Notes: a model not told the origin generated them from the sequence alone. A DNA stretch of 64,000 nucleotides from Acidocella sp. KAb 2-4 (GCF_020567705.1 NZ_JAJDJU010000007.1:1-64000); one strand, 5' to 3'. Positions 35,673 to 44,617 are shown, numbered from the stretch's first letter. Program-made: numbers and translations.

Positions 35673-36229
35673 AACACATTACCATTCTCGGTGTCGGCAA
35701 TACTCTGTGGGCGGATGAGGGCTTCGGCGTGCGCGCCGTGCAAGCCCTGCATACGCGCTACGTGTTTCCGCCAAATGTGCGGCTGATCGATGGCGGCGCC
35801 CAAGATCTTGCGCTGCTGCCGGTCGTCGAGGAGGCCGATGTGCTGATCCTCGTCGATGCGGTGGAGTTCGGCCAGGAACCGGGCGCGCTGGTGCTCGCCG
35901 ATGACGACGACGTGCCGCACTGCCTTGCGGCCAAGCCGATGAGCCTGCACCAGACGGGCGTCGTGGATGCGCTGGGCTTGGCCAAACTGCACGGCACGAT
36001 GCCCCTGCATGTGCGACTCATTGGCATGCAGCCGCTGGATCTGGAGAATTACGGCGGCCCCGTGACCGGCCCCGTGCGCGCGCAGATCAACGCGGCGATG
36101 GCGGAAGTGCTCGCCTATCTCACGCGGTTCGGTGTGGCGGCGCGGCCTCGCGCGGCGCATGAGAAAGCCCCGAAGCTGGCCCCGGCCTCCGCCGCGCTTG
36201 ATAATTACGAGGCCGGATGCTTCGCGTGA
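35669..36229 (+). CDS. [NiFe]-hydrogenase maturation endopeptidase (HyaD/HybD/HoxM family)
   Basis: A 186-residue protease with the GVGNTLWADEGFGVRAV signature and the nickel-contact residues Glu17, Asp63 and His94, which match Glu16/Asp62/His93 of HybD. The family cleaves the C-terminal extension of the hydrogenase large subunit after Ni insertion. There are no hydrogenase structural or hyp genes in the window, so it is separated from its substrate. The C-terminal 30 residues extend past the usual fold. Expression is probably oxygen-controlled through the box at 35434. Confidence 0.88.
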   Translation: MKHITILGVGNTLWADEGFGVRAVQALHTRYVFPPNVRLIDGGAQDLALLPVVEEADVLILVDAVEFGQEPGALVLADDDDVPHCLAAKPMSLHQTGVVDALGLAKLHGTMPLHVRLIGMQPLDLENYGGPVTGPVRAQINAAMAEVLAYLTRFGVAARPRAAHEKAPKLAPASAALDNYEAGCFA

Positions 36230-36270
36230 GCTAGGATCCCCGGCGCGACGCCCCGCGCCGCTCAGGCTTT

Positions 36271-36308
36271 TTGACGCGGGGCGGAAACATGATGTATGAT
36301 GCATCATA
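36271..36308 (+). promoter_or_regulatory. Sigma-70 promoter overlapped by palindromic operator
   Basis: TTGACG (36271-36276), an 18 bp spacer and TATGAT (36295-36300) form a promoter. The -10 lies within TATGATGCATCATA (36295-36308), a perfect 14 bp palindrome ending one base before the kinase ATG. Transcription would start within a few bases of the ATG, so the message is probably leaderless. The palindrome is a natural operator for the GntR regulator encoded three genes downstream. Confidence 0.65.
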
Positions 36309-37280
36309 ATGACGAGCCAATTCATCTCCACGGACGAAGCCGCGCACGCCGCCGGGCGGCTGGGGCATGGCGGCACGGCCAGCGTGCTGGCGAGCGAGCG
36401 GGACCAGACCTTCCGGCTGGACACGCCCGCCGGCCAGCGCCTCGTGCTGAAGATCTGCCATCCTGACGAAGACCCGGCGATGATCGGCTTTCAGCTCGGC
36501 GCCATGCGGCATCTCGCCGCCGTGGCGCCGGGCCTGCCGGTGCCGCAGGTGCATGGGGCGGCGCCGCTGCACTACCATGACGGCACCACGCGGCTCACCG
36601 CGCTGCTCTCCTGGCTCGACGGCGCGCCCCTGCACGCGCATCAGGGCGGGGCGGCGCAGGCGCGGGCGCTAGGGGCGCTGATGGCGCGCATCGGGCTGGC
36701 GCTGCGCGCGATGCCCGCGCCGGAACCCGCCCCCTATCAGTTTTGGGATATCGCCAACCTGCCGGATATCCGCCCGCGTTTGGCGGTGCTGGATGCCGAG
36801 GTGCGGGCGGCGGTGGAGCCCGTGCTGGCCGAATTCGCCGCGCATACCGGCCCGGCTTTGGCGGCGCTGCCCCGGCAGGTGCTGCATAATGATTTCAATC
36901 CCTACAACATCTTCGTGGACGCCGCCGATCCGGCGCGGATCACGGGGGTGATCGATTTCGGCGATATCGCGGTCACGGCGCGGGTGAATGATCTGGCCAT
37001 CGCGCTCTCCTACCGCCTGCCGCATGCGGCGCTGCGTCCCACCATCGGCCCCTGGCTGGCGGCATATGACGAGGCTTGGCCGCTCTCCGCCGCCGAGCGC
37101 GATCTGCTGCCGCATCTCATCCGCGCGCGCATGGCGATGACGGTGACCTTCTCCGCCTGGCGGGCCAGGCTGCACCCCGAAAACGCCGCCTATCTGCTGC
37201 GCTTCCACCATCCCGCGCGCGCGGCCCTGGCGGCCCCGGCGCCCAGTTTCGAGGAGATGACCCGATGGACAGTGACCTGA
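36309..37280 (+). CDS. APH-fold small-molecule kinase (homoserine/hydroxylysine kinase-like)
   Basis: A 323-residue kinase of the aminoglycoside-phosphotransferase/choline kinase fold: catalytic HNDFNPYNIFVD near residue 198 and VIDFGDIAVTARVNDLAIALSY near 215. It overlaps the following class III aminotransferase by 16 bp. This pair, kinase plus PLP phospho-lyase, is the logic of hydroxylysine and ethanolamine degradation, so it probably phosphorylates a hydroxyl amino compound. No ribosome site precedes the ATG, consistent with a leaderless message. The substrate is unknown. Confidence 0.83.
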   Translation: MTSQFISTDEAAHAAGRLGHGGTASVLASERDQTFRLDTPAGQRLVLKICHPDEDPAMIGFQLGAMRHLAAVAPGLPVPQVHGAAPLHYHDGTTRLTALLSWLDGAPLHAHQGGAAQARALGALMARIGLALRAMPAPEPAPYQFWDIANLPDIRPRLAVLDAEVRAAVEPVLAEFAAHTGPALAALPRQVLHNDFNPYNIFVDAADPARITGVIDFGDIAVTARVNDLAIALSYRLPHAALRPTIGPWLAAYDEAWPLSAAERDLLPHLIRARMAMTVTFSAWRARLHPENAAYLLRFHHPARAALAAPAPSFEEMTRWTVT

Positions 37281-38461
37281 TCGCCAAGCGCAAGGCGCTG
37301 CTCGCCCCCTCCTACCGGCTGTTTTACGACGACCCGGTGCATCCGGTGCGCGGCGAGGGGGCGTATCTCTTTGGCGCGGATGGCAAGCGCTATCTCGACG
37401 CCTATAACAACGTGGTCCCGGCAGGGCATTGCCATCCGCGCATCGTCGAGGCGGTAGCGAGGCAGACGGCGACGCTGAACACCCATACGCGCTATCTGCA
37501 CGAGGGGATCCTGGACTACGCCGAGGCGCTGCTCGCGACCTTCCCCAAGCCGCTCGGGCAGGTGACGTTCACCTGCACCGGCTCCGAGGCGAATGATCTC
37601 GCCATCCGCATCGCGCGCTATGTGACGGGCGGCACCGGCATCATCGTCACCGAAAACGCCTATCACGGCGTCACCGCCACGGTGGCCGAGATCTCACCCT
37701 CGCTGGGGCCGAGCATGCCACTGGGGCCGCATGTGCGCACCGTGCCCGCGCCGGGTGTGGGGGTGGATTTCGCCGCCGGGGTGCGCGCGGCCATCGCCGA
37801 CCTGCTGCGCCACGGCATCAAGCCCGCGCTGCTGGTGGTGGACACGATCTTCTCCTCCGATGGCGTGGCGGCCGATCCGCCGGGCTTCCTGGCGCCCGCG
37901 GTGGCGGCGATGCACGAGGCGGGCGGGCTGTTCCTGGCCGATGAGGTGCAGCCGGGCTTCGGCCGCACCGGGGCGGCGATGTGGGGCTTCATGCGCCATG
38001 GCGTGGCGCCAGATCTGGTCTCGCTGGGCAAGCCGATGGGCAATGGCTACCCGGTGGCGGGGCTGGTGGCGCGGCCCGAGGTGATCGCCGAGTTCGGCGC
38101 CAAGATCCGCTATTTCAACACCTTCGGCGGCAATCCGGTGGCGATGGCGGCGGCGCGGGCGACGCTGGCGGTGATTCAGGACGAAAGGCTGATGGAGAAC
38201 GCCGCCGCCACGGGCGCGTATCTGGCCGCCGGGCTGGCGGCTCATGGCCGGGTGCGCGGGGCGGGGCTGTTCATCGGGCTGGAACTGCCCGGCGCTGCCC
38301 TCGCCGCGCGGGTGGTGAACGGCATGCGCCGGCGCTGCGTGCTGATCAGCGCCTCCGGGCCGGGGAATAACGTGCTGAAGATCAGGCCGCCGCTGGTGTT
38401 TGGCCGGACCGAGGCCGATCTGCTGCTGGCCGCGCTCCAGGAGTCGCTGGCCGATGGATGA
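37265..38461 (+). CDS. Class III PLP aminotransferase / phospho-lyase
   Basis: A 398-residue fold-type I enzyme with the class III signature: DAYNNVVPAGHCHP near residue 45, substrate/PLP loop FTCTGSEAND, LFLADEVQPGFGRTG, and PLP Lys about 256 in VSLGKPMGNGYP. Class III members next to APH-fold kinases act as phospho-lyases on O-phosphoethanolamine or 5-phosphohydroxylysine instead of transaminating. ATG 37265 overlaps the kinase end. Transamination of an omega-amino acid remains an alternative. Confidence 0.88.
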   Translation: MDSDLIAKRKALLAPSYRLFYDDPVHPVRGEGAYLFGADGKRYLDAYNNVVPAGHCHPRIVEAVARQTATLNTHTRYLHEGILDYAEALLATFPKPLGQVTFTCTGSEANDLAIRIARYVTGGTGIIVTENAYHGVTATVAEISPSLGPSMPLGPHVRTVPAPGVGVDFAAGVRAAIADLLRHGIKPALLVVDTIFSSDGVAADPPGFLAPAVAAMHEAGGLFLADEVQPGFGRTGAAMWGFMRHGVAPDLVSLGKPMGNGYPVAGLVARPEVIAEFGAKIRYFNTFGGNPVAMAAARATLAVIQDERLMENAAATGAYLAAGLAAHGRVRGAGLFIGLELPGAALAARVVNGMRRRCVLISASGPGNNVLKIRPPLVFGRTEADLLLAALQESLADG

Positions 38462-39122
38462 GCTGGCGCCGCTGGCGCGCGAGACGCTGAGCGAGACCGC
38501 CTACGCCACGCTCTGCGCGGCGCTGATGCAGGGGCGCTTCAAGCCCGGCGAGCGGCTGAAGATCCGCGCGCTGGCCGCGCAGCTGCACACCAGCGTGACC
38601 CCGGTGCGCGACGCCATTCTGCGCCTGGCGCAGGATGAGGCGCTGGTGTTCCGCTCGCCGCGCGACATCCGCATTCCGCGCGTGGCCGGGGCGCGGTATA
38701 TGGAAATCCGCGCGATCAGGCTGCGGCTGGAGGGGCTGGCCGCCGAGGAAGCGGCGAACCACGCCAATGCGGCGGATATTGACGGGCTGGCGGCGCTGCT
38801 GGCGCGCCACGAGGCGGCGATGCGCGCGGGCGACTGGCTGGAGGGCATGCGCGCCAACCAGGCATTTCATTTCCGCCTCGCCGAAATCGGGCGTATGCCT
38901 GTGCTGGGTGCTGTGTTGCAAAAACTCTGGCTGCAAATGGGGCCGCTGATCGCGGAAGCCTATATCGAGAGCGGGCGGGCGATGATCGACCATCATTACC
39001 CGGTGCTGTCGGCGATCAAGGCGCATGATCCGGTGGCGGCGGCGAAGGCTATCCAAGACGATATCATACAGGGCGGCGCGGGCATCATGGCTCATGCGCT
39101 GGCCCGCGCGGAGGAGGAATAG
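38454..39122 (+). CDS. GntR-family regulator, FCD (FadR) subgroup
   Basis: A 222-residue regulator with an N-terminal winged helix (residues 8-70, GERLKIRALAAQLHTSVTPVRDAILRL) and a helical C-terminal FCD domain (80-215) whose Asp/His residues usually bind a metal and a carboxylate ligand. Its ATG overlaps the aminotransferase stop by 8 bp, so it is part of the operon it probably represses. The palindrome on the operon promoter is the likely operator. Confidence 0.9.
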   Translation: MDELAPLARETLSETAYATLCAALMQGRFKPGERLKIRALAAQLHTSVTPVRDAILRLAQDEALVFRSPRDIRIPRVAGARYMEIRAIRLRLEGLAAEEAANHANAADIDGLAALLARHEAAMRAGDWLEGMRANQAFHFRLAEIGRMPVLGAVLQKLWLQMGPLIAEAYIESGRAMIDHHYPVLSAIKAHDPVAAAKAIQDDIIQGGAGIMAHALARAEEE

Positions 39123-39124
39123 AC

Positions 39125-39865
39125 ATGTCCGAAACCCAACCCGTGATGCTGCTCACCGGCGCCAGCCGGGGCATCGGCCACGCCACGGTGAAGCTGTTCC
39201 AGGAGCGCGGTTGGCGGCTGCTCACCGTGTCGCGCCAGCCCTTCTCGCCGCTCTGCCGTTGGCAGAACGCGCGGGAAAGCCATGTCCAGGCCGATCTCGG
39301 CGATCTCGCCTCGATCCCGGCGCTGGCCGCCGAGGTGCGCGGGCGCCTCGCCGATGGCAAGCTGCATGCCCTGGTCAACAATGCCGGCATCTCGCCCAAG
39401 GGGCCGAACGGCCAGCGCCTGGGGGTGATGGCGTCGGATGCCGCGCTCTGGACGCAGGTGCTGAACGTGAATCTCATCTCCACCGCGCTGCTGGTGCGTG
39501 AGCTGATGCCGGAGCTGGAGCGCGCGGGCGGCTCGATCGTGAATGTCACCTCCATCGCCGGGTCGCGCGTGCATCCCTTCGCCGGGGTGGCTTATGCGGC
39601 CTCCAAGGCGGCGCTGGCGGCGCTGACGCGCGAGATGGCGCATGAATTCGGCGGCCGCGGTGTGCGCACCAACGCCATCGCGCCGGGCGAGATCGACACC
39701 GCCATTCTCTCGGCGGGCACCGATGCGCTGGTCGCCGCCGAGGTGCCGATGAAGCGGCTGGGCACGCCGCGCGAGGTGGCGGAGACCATCTATTACCTCT
39801 GCACCCCGGCATCGTCTTATGTGAACGGCGCGGAGATTCACATCAATGGCGGCCAGCACGTGTGA
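39125..39865 (+). CDS. Short-chain dehydrogenase/reductase of the kinase-lyase operon
   Basis: A 246-residue SDR: TGASRGIG (11-18), LVNNAG near 83-88, Ser in VNVTSIAG near 140, and YAASKAAL (Tyr near 156, Lys near 160). It follows the GntR gene by 2 bp and likely reduces or oxidises the aldehyde/ketone released by the phospho-lyase step. Substrate unknown. Confidence 0.88.
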   Translation: MSETQPVMLLTGASRGIGHATVKLFQERGWRLLTVSRQPFSPLCRWQNARESHVQADLGDLASIPALAAEVRGRLADGKLHALVNNAGISPKGPNGQRLGVMASDAALWTQVLNVNLISTALLVRELMPELERAGGSIVNVTSIAGSRVHPFAGVAYAASKAALAALTREMAHEFGGRGVRTNAIAPGEIDTAILSAGTDALVAAEVPMKRLGTPREVAETIYYLCTPASSYVNGAEIHINGGQHV

Positions 39866-39986
39866 GCCTGCGCGCCGCCGCCCTGGTTGCGCGAAATCAA
39901 TGATCCCGCCGCCGGGCCGGGGTATTGGCGTTGCTCGTCTCCCGCCGCCCCTGGCGCGAGGTGATCAACAATGAGGAGCGTTGACC

Positions 39987-40637
39987 ATGAGCGAAGCCCA
40001 AGCCCAACGGAGCGCGATGCCCCGGCTGAACGAGCCGGCGCCCGAATTCGACACCAAGACGACACATGGCCCGCGGAAGCTCTCCGACTATAAGGGCAAA
40101 TGGCTGGTCCTGTTTTCGCACCCGGCCGATTTCACCCCGGTTTGCACCACCGAGTTTGTCGCCTTCTCCAAAGCTCATCCGCGCTTCCAGGCGATGAATT
40201 GCGAGTTGCTGGGCCTCTCGATCGACAGCAATTTCGCGCATATCGCCTGGGCGCGGAGCATTGAGCAGAATTTCGGCGTCAAGGTGCCGTTCCCGATCAT
40301 CGAGGATCTCTCGATGAAAGTGGCGCATGCCTATGGCATGATCCAGCCGGGGGCGAGCGACACCTCCGCCGTGCGCGCGACCTTCTTCATCGACCCCGAC
40401 AGCAAGCTGCGGGCAATGGTGTATTACCCGATGAGCAATGGCCGAAGCATCGAGGAGTTCCTCCGCCTGCTCGAAGCGCTGCAAACCAGCGACAAGCACG
40501 GCGTGGCCACGCCCGAGGCCTGGAAAGCCGGCGAGAAGGTGATCGTGCCGCCGCCGCAAACGCAGGCCGCCGCCGAAGCCCGCAAGGGCGAGGGGTATGA
40601 CTACACCGACTGGTATTTCTCGAAGAAGGCTCTGTAA
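39987..40637 (+). CDS. 1-Cys (Prx6-type) peroxiredoxin
   Basis: A 216-residue thioredoxin-fold peroxidase with the peroxidatic Cys53 in HPADFTPVCTTEF. The conserved resolving Cys of the 2-Cys class is not seen, and the C-terminal arm (DKHGVATPEAWKAGEKVIVPPP) matches the Prx6/1-Cys group. It detoxifies peroxides using an external thiol. TGAGGAGCG precedes ATG 39987. A terminator directly follows. Confidence 0.92.
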   Translation: MSEAQAQRSAMPRLNEPAPEFDTKTTHGPRKLSDYKGKWLVLFSHPADFTPVCTTEFVAFSKAHPRFQAMNCELLGLSIDSNFAHIAWARSIEQNFGVKVPFPIIEDLSMKVAHAYGMIQPGASDTSAVRATFFIDPDSKLRAMVYYPMSNGRSIEEFLRLLEALQTSDKHGVATPEAWKAGEKVIVPPPQTQAAAEARKGEGYDYTDWYFSKKAL

Positions 40638-40657
40638 CAGCGGGACCGCACGGGGCT

Positions 40658-40694
40658 GCGGCGGCGCGGGGAAAGTCCGTGCCGCCGCTTTTTT
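40658..40694 (+). terminator. Rho-independent terminator after peroxiredoxin
   Basis: GCGGCGGC (40658-40665) pairs with GCCGCCGC (40681-40688), followed by six T residues. It lies 20 bp after the stop codon. Confidence 0.85.
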
Positions 40695-40697
40695 GGC

Positions 40698-40725
40698 TTG
40701 ACATGGAGTTTTTTTGGCATATTTT
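40698..40725 (+). promoter_or_regulatory. Sigma-70-like promoter of the DUF2202 gene
   Basis: TTGACA (40698-40703), a 16 bp spacer and TATTTT (40720-40725) lie directly after the terminator and about 100 bp before the DUF2202 gene. Confidence 0.6.
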
Positions 40726-40822
40726 AGATATATCGAAAATGTGTCGGTAAGAACCGTTCATTTGGTGCGAACCCTCGCGGGTTATCCGCCCCGGCCCATT
40801 TCTGTTTATGGAGAATCCCCTT

Positions 40823-41482
40823 ATGCATGATTTCAACACCGTTCTTCCGCGCCCTGGCCGGCACGGGGGTGGCGCATCCGCTTTCACGGACGCGGCGCGC
40901 ATGTCCCACCGGGCGGCGCATGTCGCACGGATGCGCGCGGCGATGGTCCGTAATGTGCCGGGGGCGCTGACCCCCGCCGAGCGCGAGGATCTGCTGCTGA
41001 TGCGCGAGGAGGAGAAGATCGCCCGCGATGTCTATGTCCGTTTGAATGAACGCTGGGGCTTGCGGCCCTTCGCCAATATCAGCGGCTCCGAGCAGGCGCA
41101 CATGGATATGATGCTGGCCCTGCTTGAGCATTTCGGCCTGCCTGATCCGGTGAAAAACCTTGGGGCTGGAGAATTTCACGCTCCCGCCTTGCGGCAACTT
41201 CACGACGAATTTCTGGAAAAAGGGCTGCGAAGCCGCGAAGACGCGGTGCAGGTCGGGCTGCTGATCGAGGAACTCGACATCGCCGATTTGCAAAAAGCCA
41301 AGAGCCGGGTGGAGAAGCCTGAAATTCGCGCGGTGTATGAGGAGCTGGAGCGCGGCTCGCGCAACCATATGCGCGCCTTTTATCGCTGGAAGCAGCATTT
41401 GGGCATTGGCTACCAGGCCGCGCATCTGCCGCAAGCGGAGCTGGAGCGCATCGCCCTCTCAGAGCATGAAAGCTGCGCCTGA
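40823..41482 (+). CDS. DUF2202 ferritin-like protein
   Basis: A 219-residue protein whose C-terminal 150 residues match DUF2202 (LLLMREEEKIARDVYVRLNERWG, ISGSEQAHMD, LIEELDIADLQ, RGSRNHMRAFYRW). The Glu/His pattern in the helices suggests a di-iron or metal four-helix bundle, but the function is unknown. GGAG at 40810-40813 favours ATG 40823 over 40808. It has its own promoter after the peroxiredoxin terminator; an oxidative or metal stress role is a guess. Confidence 0.85.
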   Translation: MHDFNTVLPRPGRHGGGASAFTDAARMSHRAAHVARMRAAMVRNVPGALTPAEREDLLLMREEEKIARDVYVRLNERWGLRPFANISGSEQAHMDMMLALLEHFGLPDPVKNLGAGEFHAPALRQLHDEFLEKGLRSREDAVQVGLLIEELDIADLQKAKSRVEKPEIRAVYEELERGSRNHMRAFYRWKQHLGIGYQAAHLPQAELERIALSEHESCA

Positions 41483-41517
41483 TGCGCCCCGTTGCCTCAG
41501 CCTGGGCTGAGCTGCGC

Positions 41518-42198
41518 TCAGCCGGGCAGGGGGCAGGCATCCGGGTGCAGCGGCGGCGCTTGCTTGCTCCAGAGCGTGGCGCCGTCTGGCCCGGCCAGGG
41601 CGATCACCGGCTGACCGGGCGGAAACCGCCCCCAGCTTAGCCGCTCCAGAGTCTCGCCGCCGATGCGCAGCGCCCCGGACAGCACCAGCAATTCCAGCCC
41701 GCGCGCATCGCCGAGCGTCACCGCCGCGCCGGGGGCGAGCGTCTCCATCCGCACCTCCTCATGCCCATCGGCGAATAGCCGTGTGGCGCGGGTCACGCCG
41801 GGCCGGGCGGGTAGCGCCTCGCCCTCGCCGGGCTGGCGCACGATCGGCGCCTGATCAAGGGCGCGGAATTGCCAGAGCCGGACGAAAATCGTGCAGCCCG
41901 CGCGCGAGGCGGGAATATGCGAGGTGCCTGGCGGGTTGCGGAAATAGCTCCCGGCCGGATAATCGCCATGCTCGTCTTGAAACACGCCGTCGACCACCAG
42001 GATCTCCTCGCCCCCGCCATGCACATGGCGCGGAAACACGCTGCCCGGCGCGTAGCGCACGATCGAGGTGGCCCGCGCCACCTCGCCGCCGATGCGGAAC
42101 AGCATGCGCCGCTCCACCCCCGGGGCCGGGCTCGGTACCCAGCCGAGCGCCGCCGCATGCACGATCACGGGCTGCGAAAAATCGTCGTTCAGGCGCAT
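41518..42198 (-). CDS. Double-cupin protein of ChrR type
   Basis: A 226-residue protein with two cupin domains. The first contains a metal motif HVHGGGEEILVVDGVFQDE and later PPGTSH typical of ChrR-like cupins; the second (about 130-215) is degenerate. The N-terminal zinc anti-sigma domain of true ChrR is absent, so it is probably an enzyme or ligand sensor. It is the last gene of a compact minus-strand operon, starting 2 bp after the amine oxidase stop; GGGAG marks ATG 42198. Confidence 0.75.
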   Translation of the reverse strand: MRLNDDFSQPVIVHAAALGWVPSPAPGVERRMLFRIGGEVARATSIVRYAPGSVFPRHVHGGGEEILVVDGVFQDEHGDYPAGSYFRNPPGTSHIPASRAGCTIFVRLWQFRALDQAPIVRQPGEGEALPARPGVTRATRLFADGHEEVRMETLAPGAAVTLGDARGLELLVLSGALRIGGETLERLSWGRFPPGQPVIALAGPDGATLWSKQAPPLHPDACPLPG

Positions 42199-42199
42199 C

Positions 42200-43288
42200 T
42201 CACGGATCTCCCTTGGCGTTACCGGCGCGTCGCTGGAGTTCGGCCACGGCGCGCATCGCCGCCTCCACCGCGCCGGCCAGATAGCCGGGCTCGACCGGGC
42301 TGGTCTCGCTGCCCGCCATGAGCAGGCGCGCGGCCCACGCGCCCTCCACCCAGTTGCGCGTGCCGCCGGCGGGGTGGCCGCCGGCGATCTGGTCGGCGGT
42401 GGTCGCCGTGAGCGGGTCGGCGGCCCAGTCCTTGAACAGCGTGGCGCGCGGCGCGCCGGCCTCGGGCCCGAACAGCAGCGCCAGCTGCTGCACGCAGGCG
42501 GCGGTGAGCGCGGCCTCGCCCGCGGCCGCCCGCCCTGCCGGGGGCACGCCGAGAAACCCAAACAGCGCCGCCTGGCCGGAACTGCTGGTTGCGTCGTGGA
42601 TCTCCACCATCGGCCCGGCCATGCTTTGCGCGGTGCCCGAGAGCCCCGCCGCGCGCCAGAAGGGGCGGTCATAAAGCGCGAGGAATTTCGCGTGCGGGGC
42701 CATCCAGGTGGGGGTGTCGCGCCAGAGTCGGGTGGTGGCGGCGGGCAGCGCGGGGGAGAACGCCACCGTCTCCTCCAGCAGCCGTGGTGGCAGCGCCAGC
42801 AGGGCGTGCGCGCCGGCCACGCGCCGCGTCGTCCCCTCCGGCCCGGAGACCGTTGCCTCCACCCCCTGCTCGTGCAGGCGCAGCGCCGTCACCCGCGCGC
42901 CCAGATGCAGGCATGGCCCCGGCACCGCCCCGGCCAGCGCCGCGATCAGCGCCCCGGTGCCGCCCGCCAGGCGCATCGATTGCGGCTCCTGGGGATAGCC
43001 CTGGTAGCGCTGCGGCGCCTCGCGCGACATGCGGTGGAAGATCACATCGCCCGCGCCGTGCTGCGCGAAACTCGGCAGCCCCAGCCCCGCGATGAACGCG
43101 CCGAGGCGCGGCTGCGTCTGTGGCCAGAACCAGGAGGGGCCGAGATCGATGCCCTCGGCGGTGAGGATGCGCCCGCCCAGCCGGTCCCGCGCCTCGAATA
43201 GCGCGAAGCTGTGGCCGGATTGGTGCAGCAGATGCGCCGCCGTCAGCCCGGCGAGGCCGCCGCCGATGATGAGAACAGGATGATTCAT
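42200..43288 (-). CDS. Flavin amine oxidase-family protein
   Basis: A 362-residue FAD protein with GGGLAGLTAAHLL (9-21), the EARDRLGGRILT second motif near 33-44 and a C-terminal GSETSPVEPGYLAGAVEAAMRA FAD/substrate cap, as in monoamine oxidases and related desaturases. The length is short for MAO but usual for bacterial members. Substrates of this fold include amines, carotenoids and fatty acids; context does not decide. Start 43288 lies directly next to the SDR stop. Confidence 0.82.
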   Translation of the reverse strand: MNHPVLIIGGGLAGLTAAHLLHQSGHSFALFEARDRLGGRILTAEGIDLGPSWFWPQTQPRLGAFIAGLGLPSFAQHGAGDVIFHRMSREAPQRYQGYPQEPQSMRLAGGTGALIAALAGAVPGPCLHLGARVTALRLHEQGVEATVSGPEGTTRRVAGAHALLALPPRLLEETVAFSPALPAATTRLWRDTPTWMAPHAKFLALYDRPFWRAAGLSGTAQSMAGPMVEIHDATSSSGQAALFGFLGVPPAGRAAAGEAALTAACVQQLALLFGPEAGAPRATLFKDWAADPLTATTADQIAGGHPAGGTRNWVEGAWAARLLMAGSETSPVEPGYLAGAVEAAMRAVAELQRRAGNAKGDP

Positions 43289-43289
43289 T

Positions 43290-44024
43290 TCAAACCGCCG
43301 AATTGCCGCCATCGACCGGCAAAGCCACGCCGGTGATGAACGATGCCTCGTCGGAGGCCAGGAATGCGATGGCCGCCGCCACATCCTCCGGCCGCCCGAG
43401 CCGCCCGAGCGGGATCGCCTCCGCCATCTCGGCCAGCCGCGCCGCGCTGCCCGACGCCTCGGCGCGCAGCATCGCGGTGTCGGTGTCGCCGGGGCAGACC
43501 GCATTCACCCGCACGCCCTGGCGCGCATGGTCTTTCGCCATCGAGCGGGTGAGCTGCACGATGGCGCCCTTGCTGGTGCCATAGGCCAAAGCCTGCTCCG
43601 CCGCGACCAGCCCCCAATCGGAGGCGACGTTGACGATGGCGCCGCCCCCGTGCGCGGTCATCAGCCCCAGCGCCGCGCGCGAGAGGCGGAACACGGCGGT
43701 GACATTGACGCGCATGGTCTGCTCCCATTGCTCATCGGTGCAGTGCGTGGCGTCGCCCTTGAACAAGATGCCCGCGTTGTTGACGAGAATGTCCAGCCGC
43801 CCATGAAGCTCGCGGGCCCAGCCGATCAGCCGCGCGGGCGTCTCGGGCGCCGCGATATCGGCGGCTAAAAAGGCGCCGCCGAGTTCCGCCGCCAGCGCCT
43901 CGCCCGCCGCCGCGTTGCGCCCGGTGAGCAATACCTGCGCCCCCCGCGCCGCGAAAATCCGCGCCGTGGCCATCCCGATTCCCGCCGTGGCGCCGGTGAT
44001 CAGCACGATTTTTCCTGTCAGCAT
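43290..44024 (-). CDS. Short-chain dehydrogenase/reductase
   Basis: A 244-residue classical SDR starting MLTGKIVLITGATAGIGMA, with NNAG near 80-83, VNVASDWG Ser near 134 and YGTSKGAI Tyr/Lys near 147/151. GGAG 7 nt upstream supports ATG 44024; a GTG at 44045 overlapping the methyltransferase stop is also in frame. It is third of five in the compact operon. Confidence 0.87.
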   Translation of the reverse strand: MLTGKIVLITGATAGIGMATARIFAARGAQVLLTGRNAAAGEALAAELGGAFLAADIAAPETPARLIGWARELHGRLDILVNNAGILFKGDATHCTDEQWEQTMRVNVTAVFRLSRAALGLMTAHGGGAIVNVASDWGLVAAEQALAYGTSKGAIVQLTRSMAKDHARQGVRVNAVCPGDTDTAMLRAEASGSAARLAEMAEAIPLGRLGRPEDVAAAIAFLASDEASFITGVALPVDGGNSAV

Positions 44025-44041
44025 GAATGGCTCCGTGTTCG

Positions 44042-44617
44042 TCACGCCGCGCGGTACATGAAGATATCCATCCGGCGCCCGCGCAGCCGGGTTTCCACCA
44101 GCTTGGCGCCGCCGACATAATCGCCGGGATGGGCGGCGAGCGGGTGGCCCGGATCATTCCCCCAGATTTCCTTGAGCGTCGTCGCGTTGGGCTCGAAAAA
44201 CACCACCGCGCCGCCCGCGCGCACCACGCGCAACGCCTCGCTGAACACGCGCGCGCGCTCGGCCTCGTCCACATGGTGCAGCACACCGAAGAAGAACACC
44301 GCGGCGAAGCGTTCGTCAGCAAACGGCATCGCGCTGGCGTTGAAGGCCTGGAACCGGATGCGTGTGGCCACACCCACGGCGGCGGCGTTGGCCGCCCAAT
44401 CCTTGCGCGCATATTGCGTGGTGTCGGTGTCCGGCTCGCCGGTCAGTACCTCGAAGCCGCGCATCGCCAGGAAGATGGCGAAATTACCAACCCCGGTGCC
44501 GACATCGAGCACCTCGGCGCCGGCGGGCAGGTGCAATTCGTCCAGCACCATCTGGCCGTCCGCCGCGATATGTTCGAACACCGCGCCGAGATGCGTCACC
44601 GCGCTTTGCAATTCCAT
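44042..44617 (-). CDS. Class I SAM-dependent methyltransferase
   Basis: A 191-residue methyltransferase with motif I EVLDVGTGVGNFAIFLA near residues 34-50, a motif II-like RFAAVFFFGVLHHVDE and FFEPNATTL. It is shorter than UbiE-type enzymes and lacks membrane or lipid-binding features. The ATG at 44617 has AAAGGGA upstream and removes a 20-residue N-terminal tail without homology. Substrate unknown. Confidence 0.83.
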   Translation of the reverse strand: MELQSAVTHLGAVFEHIAADGQMVLDELHLPAGAEVLDVGTGVGNFAIFLAMRGFEVLTGEPDTDTTQYARKDWAANAAAVGVATRIRFQAFNASAMPFADERFAAVFFFGVLHHVDEAERARVFSEALRVVRAGGAVVFFEPNATTLKEIWGNDPGHPLAAHPGDYVGGAKLVETRLRGRRMDIFMYRAA

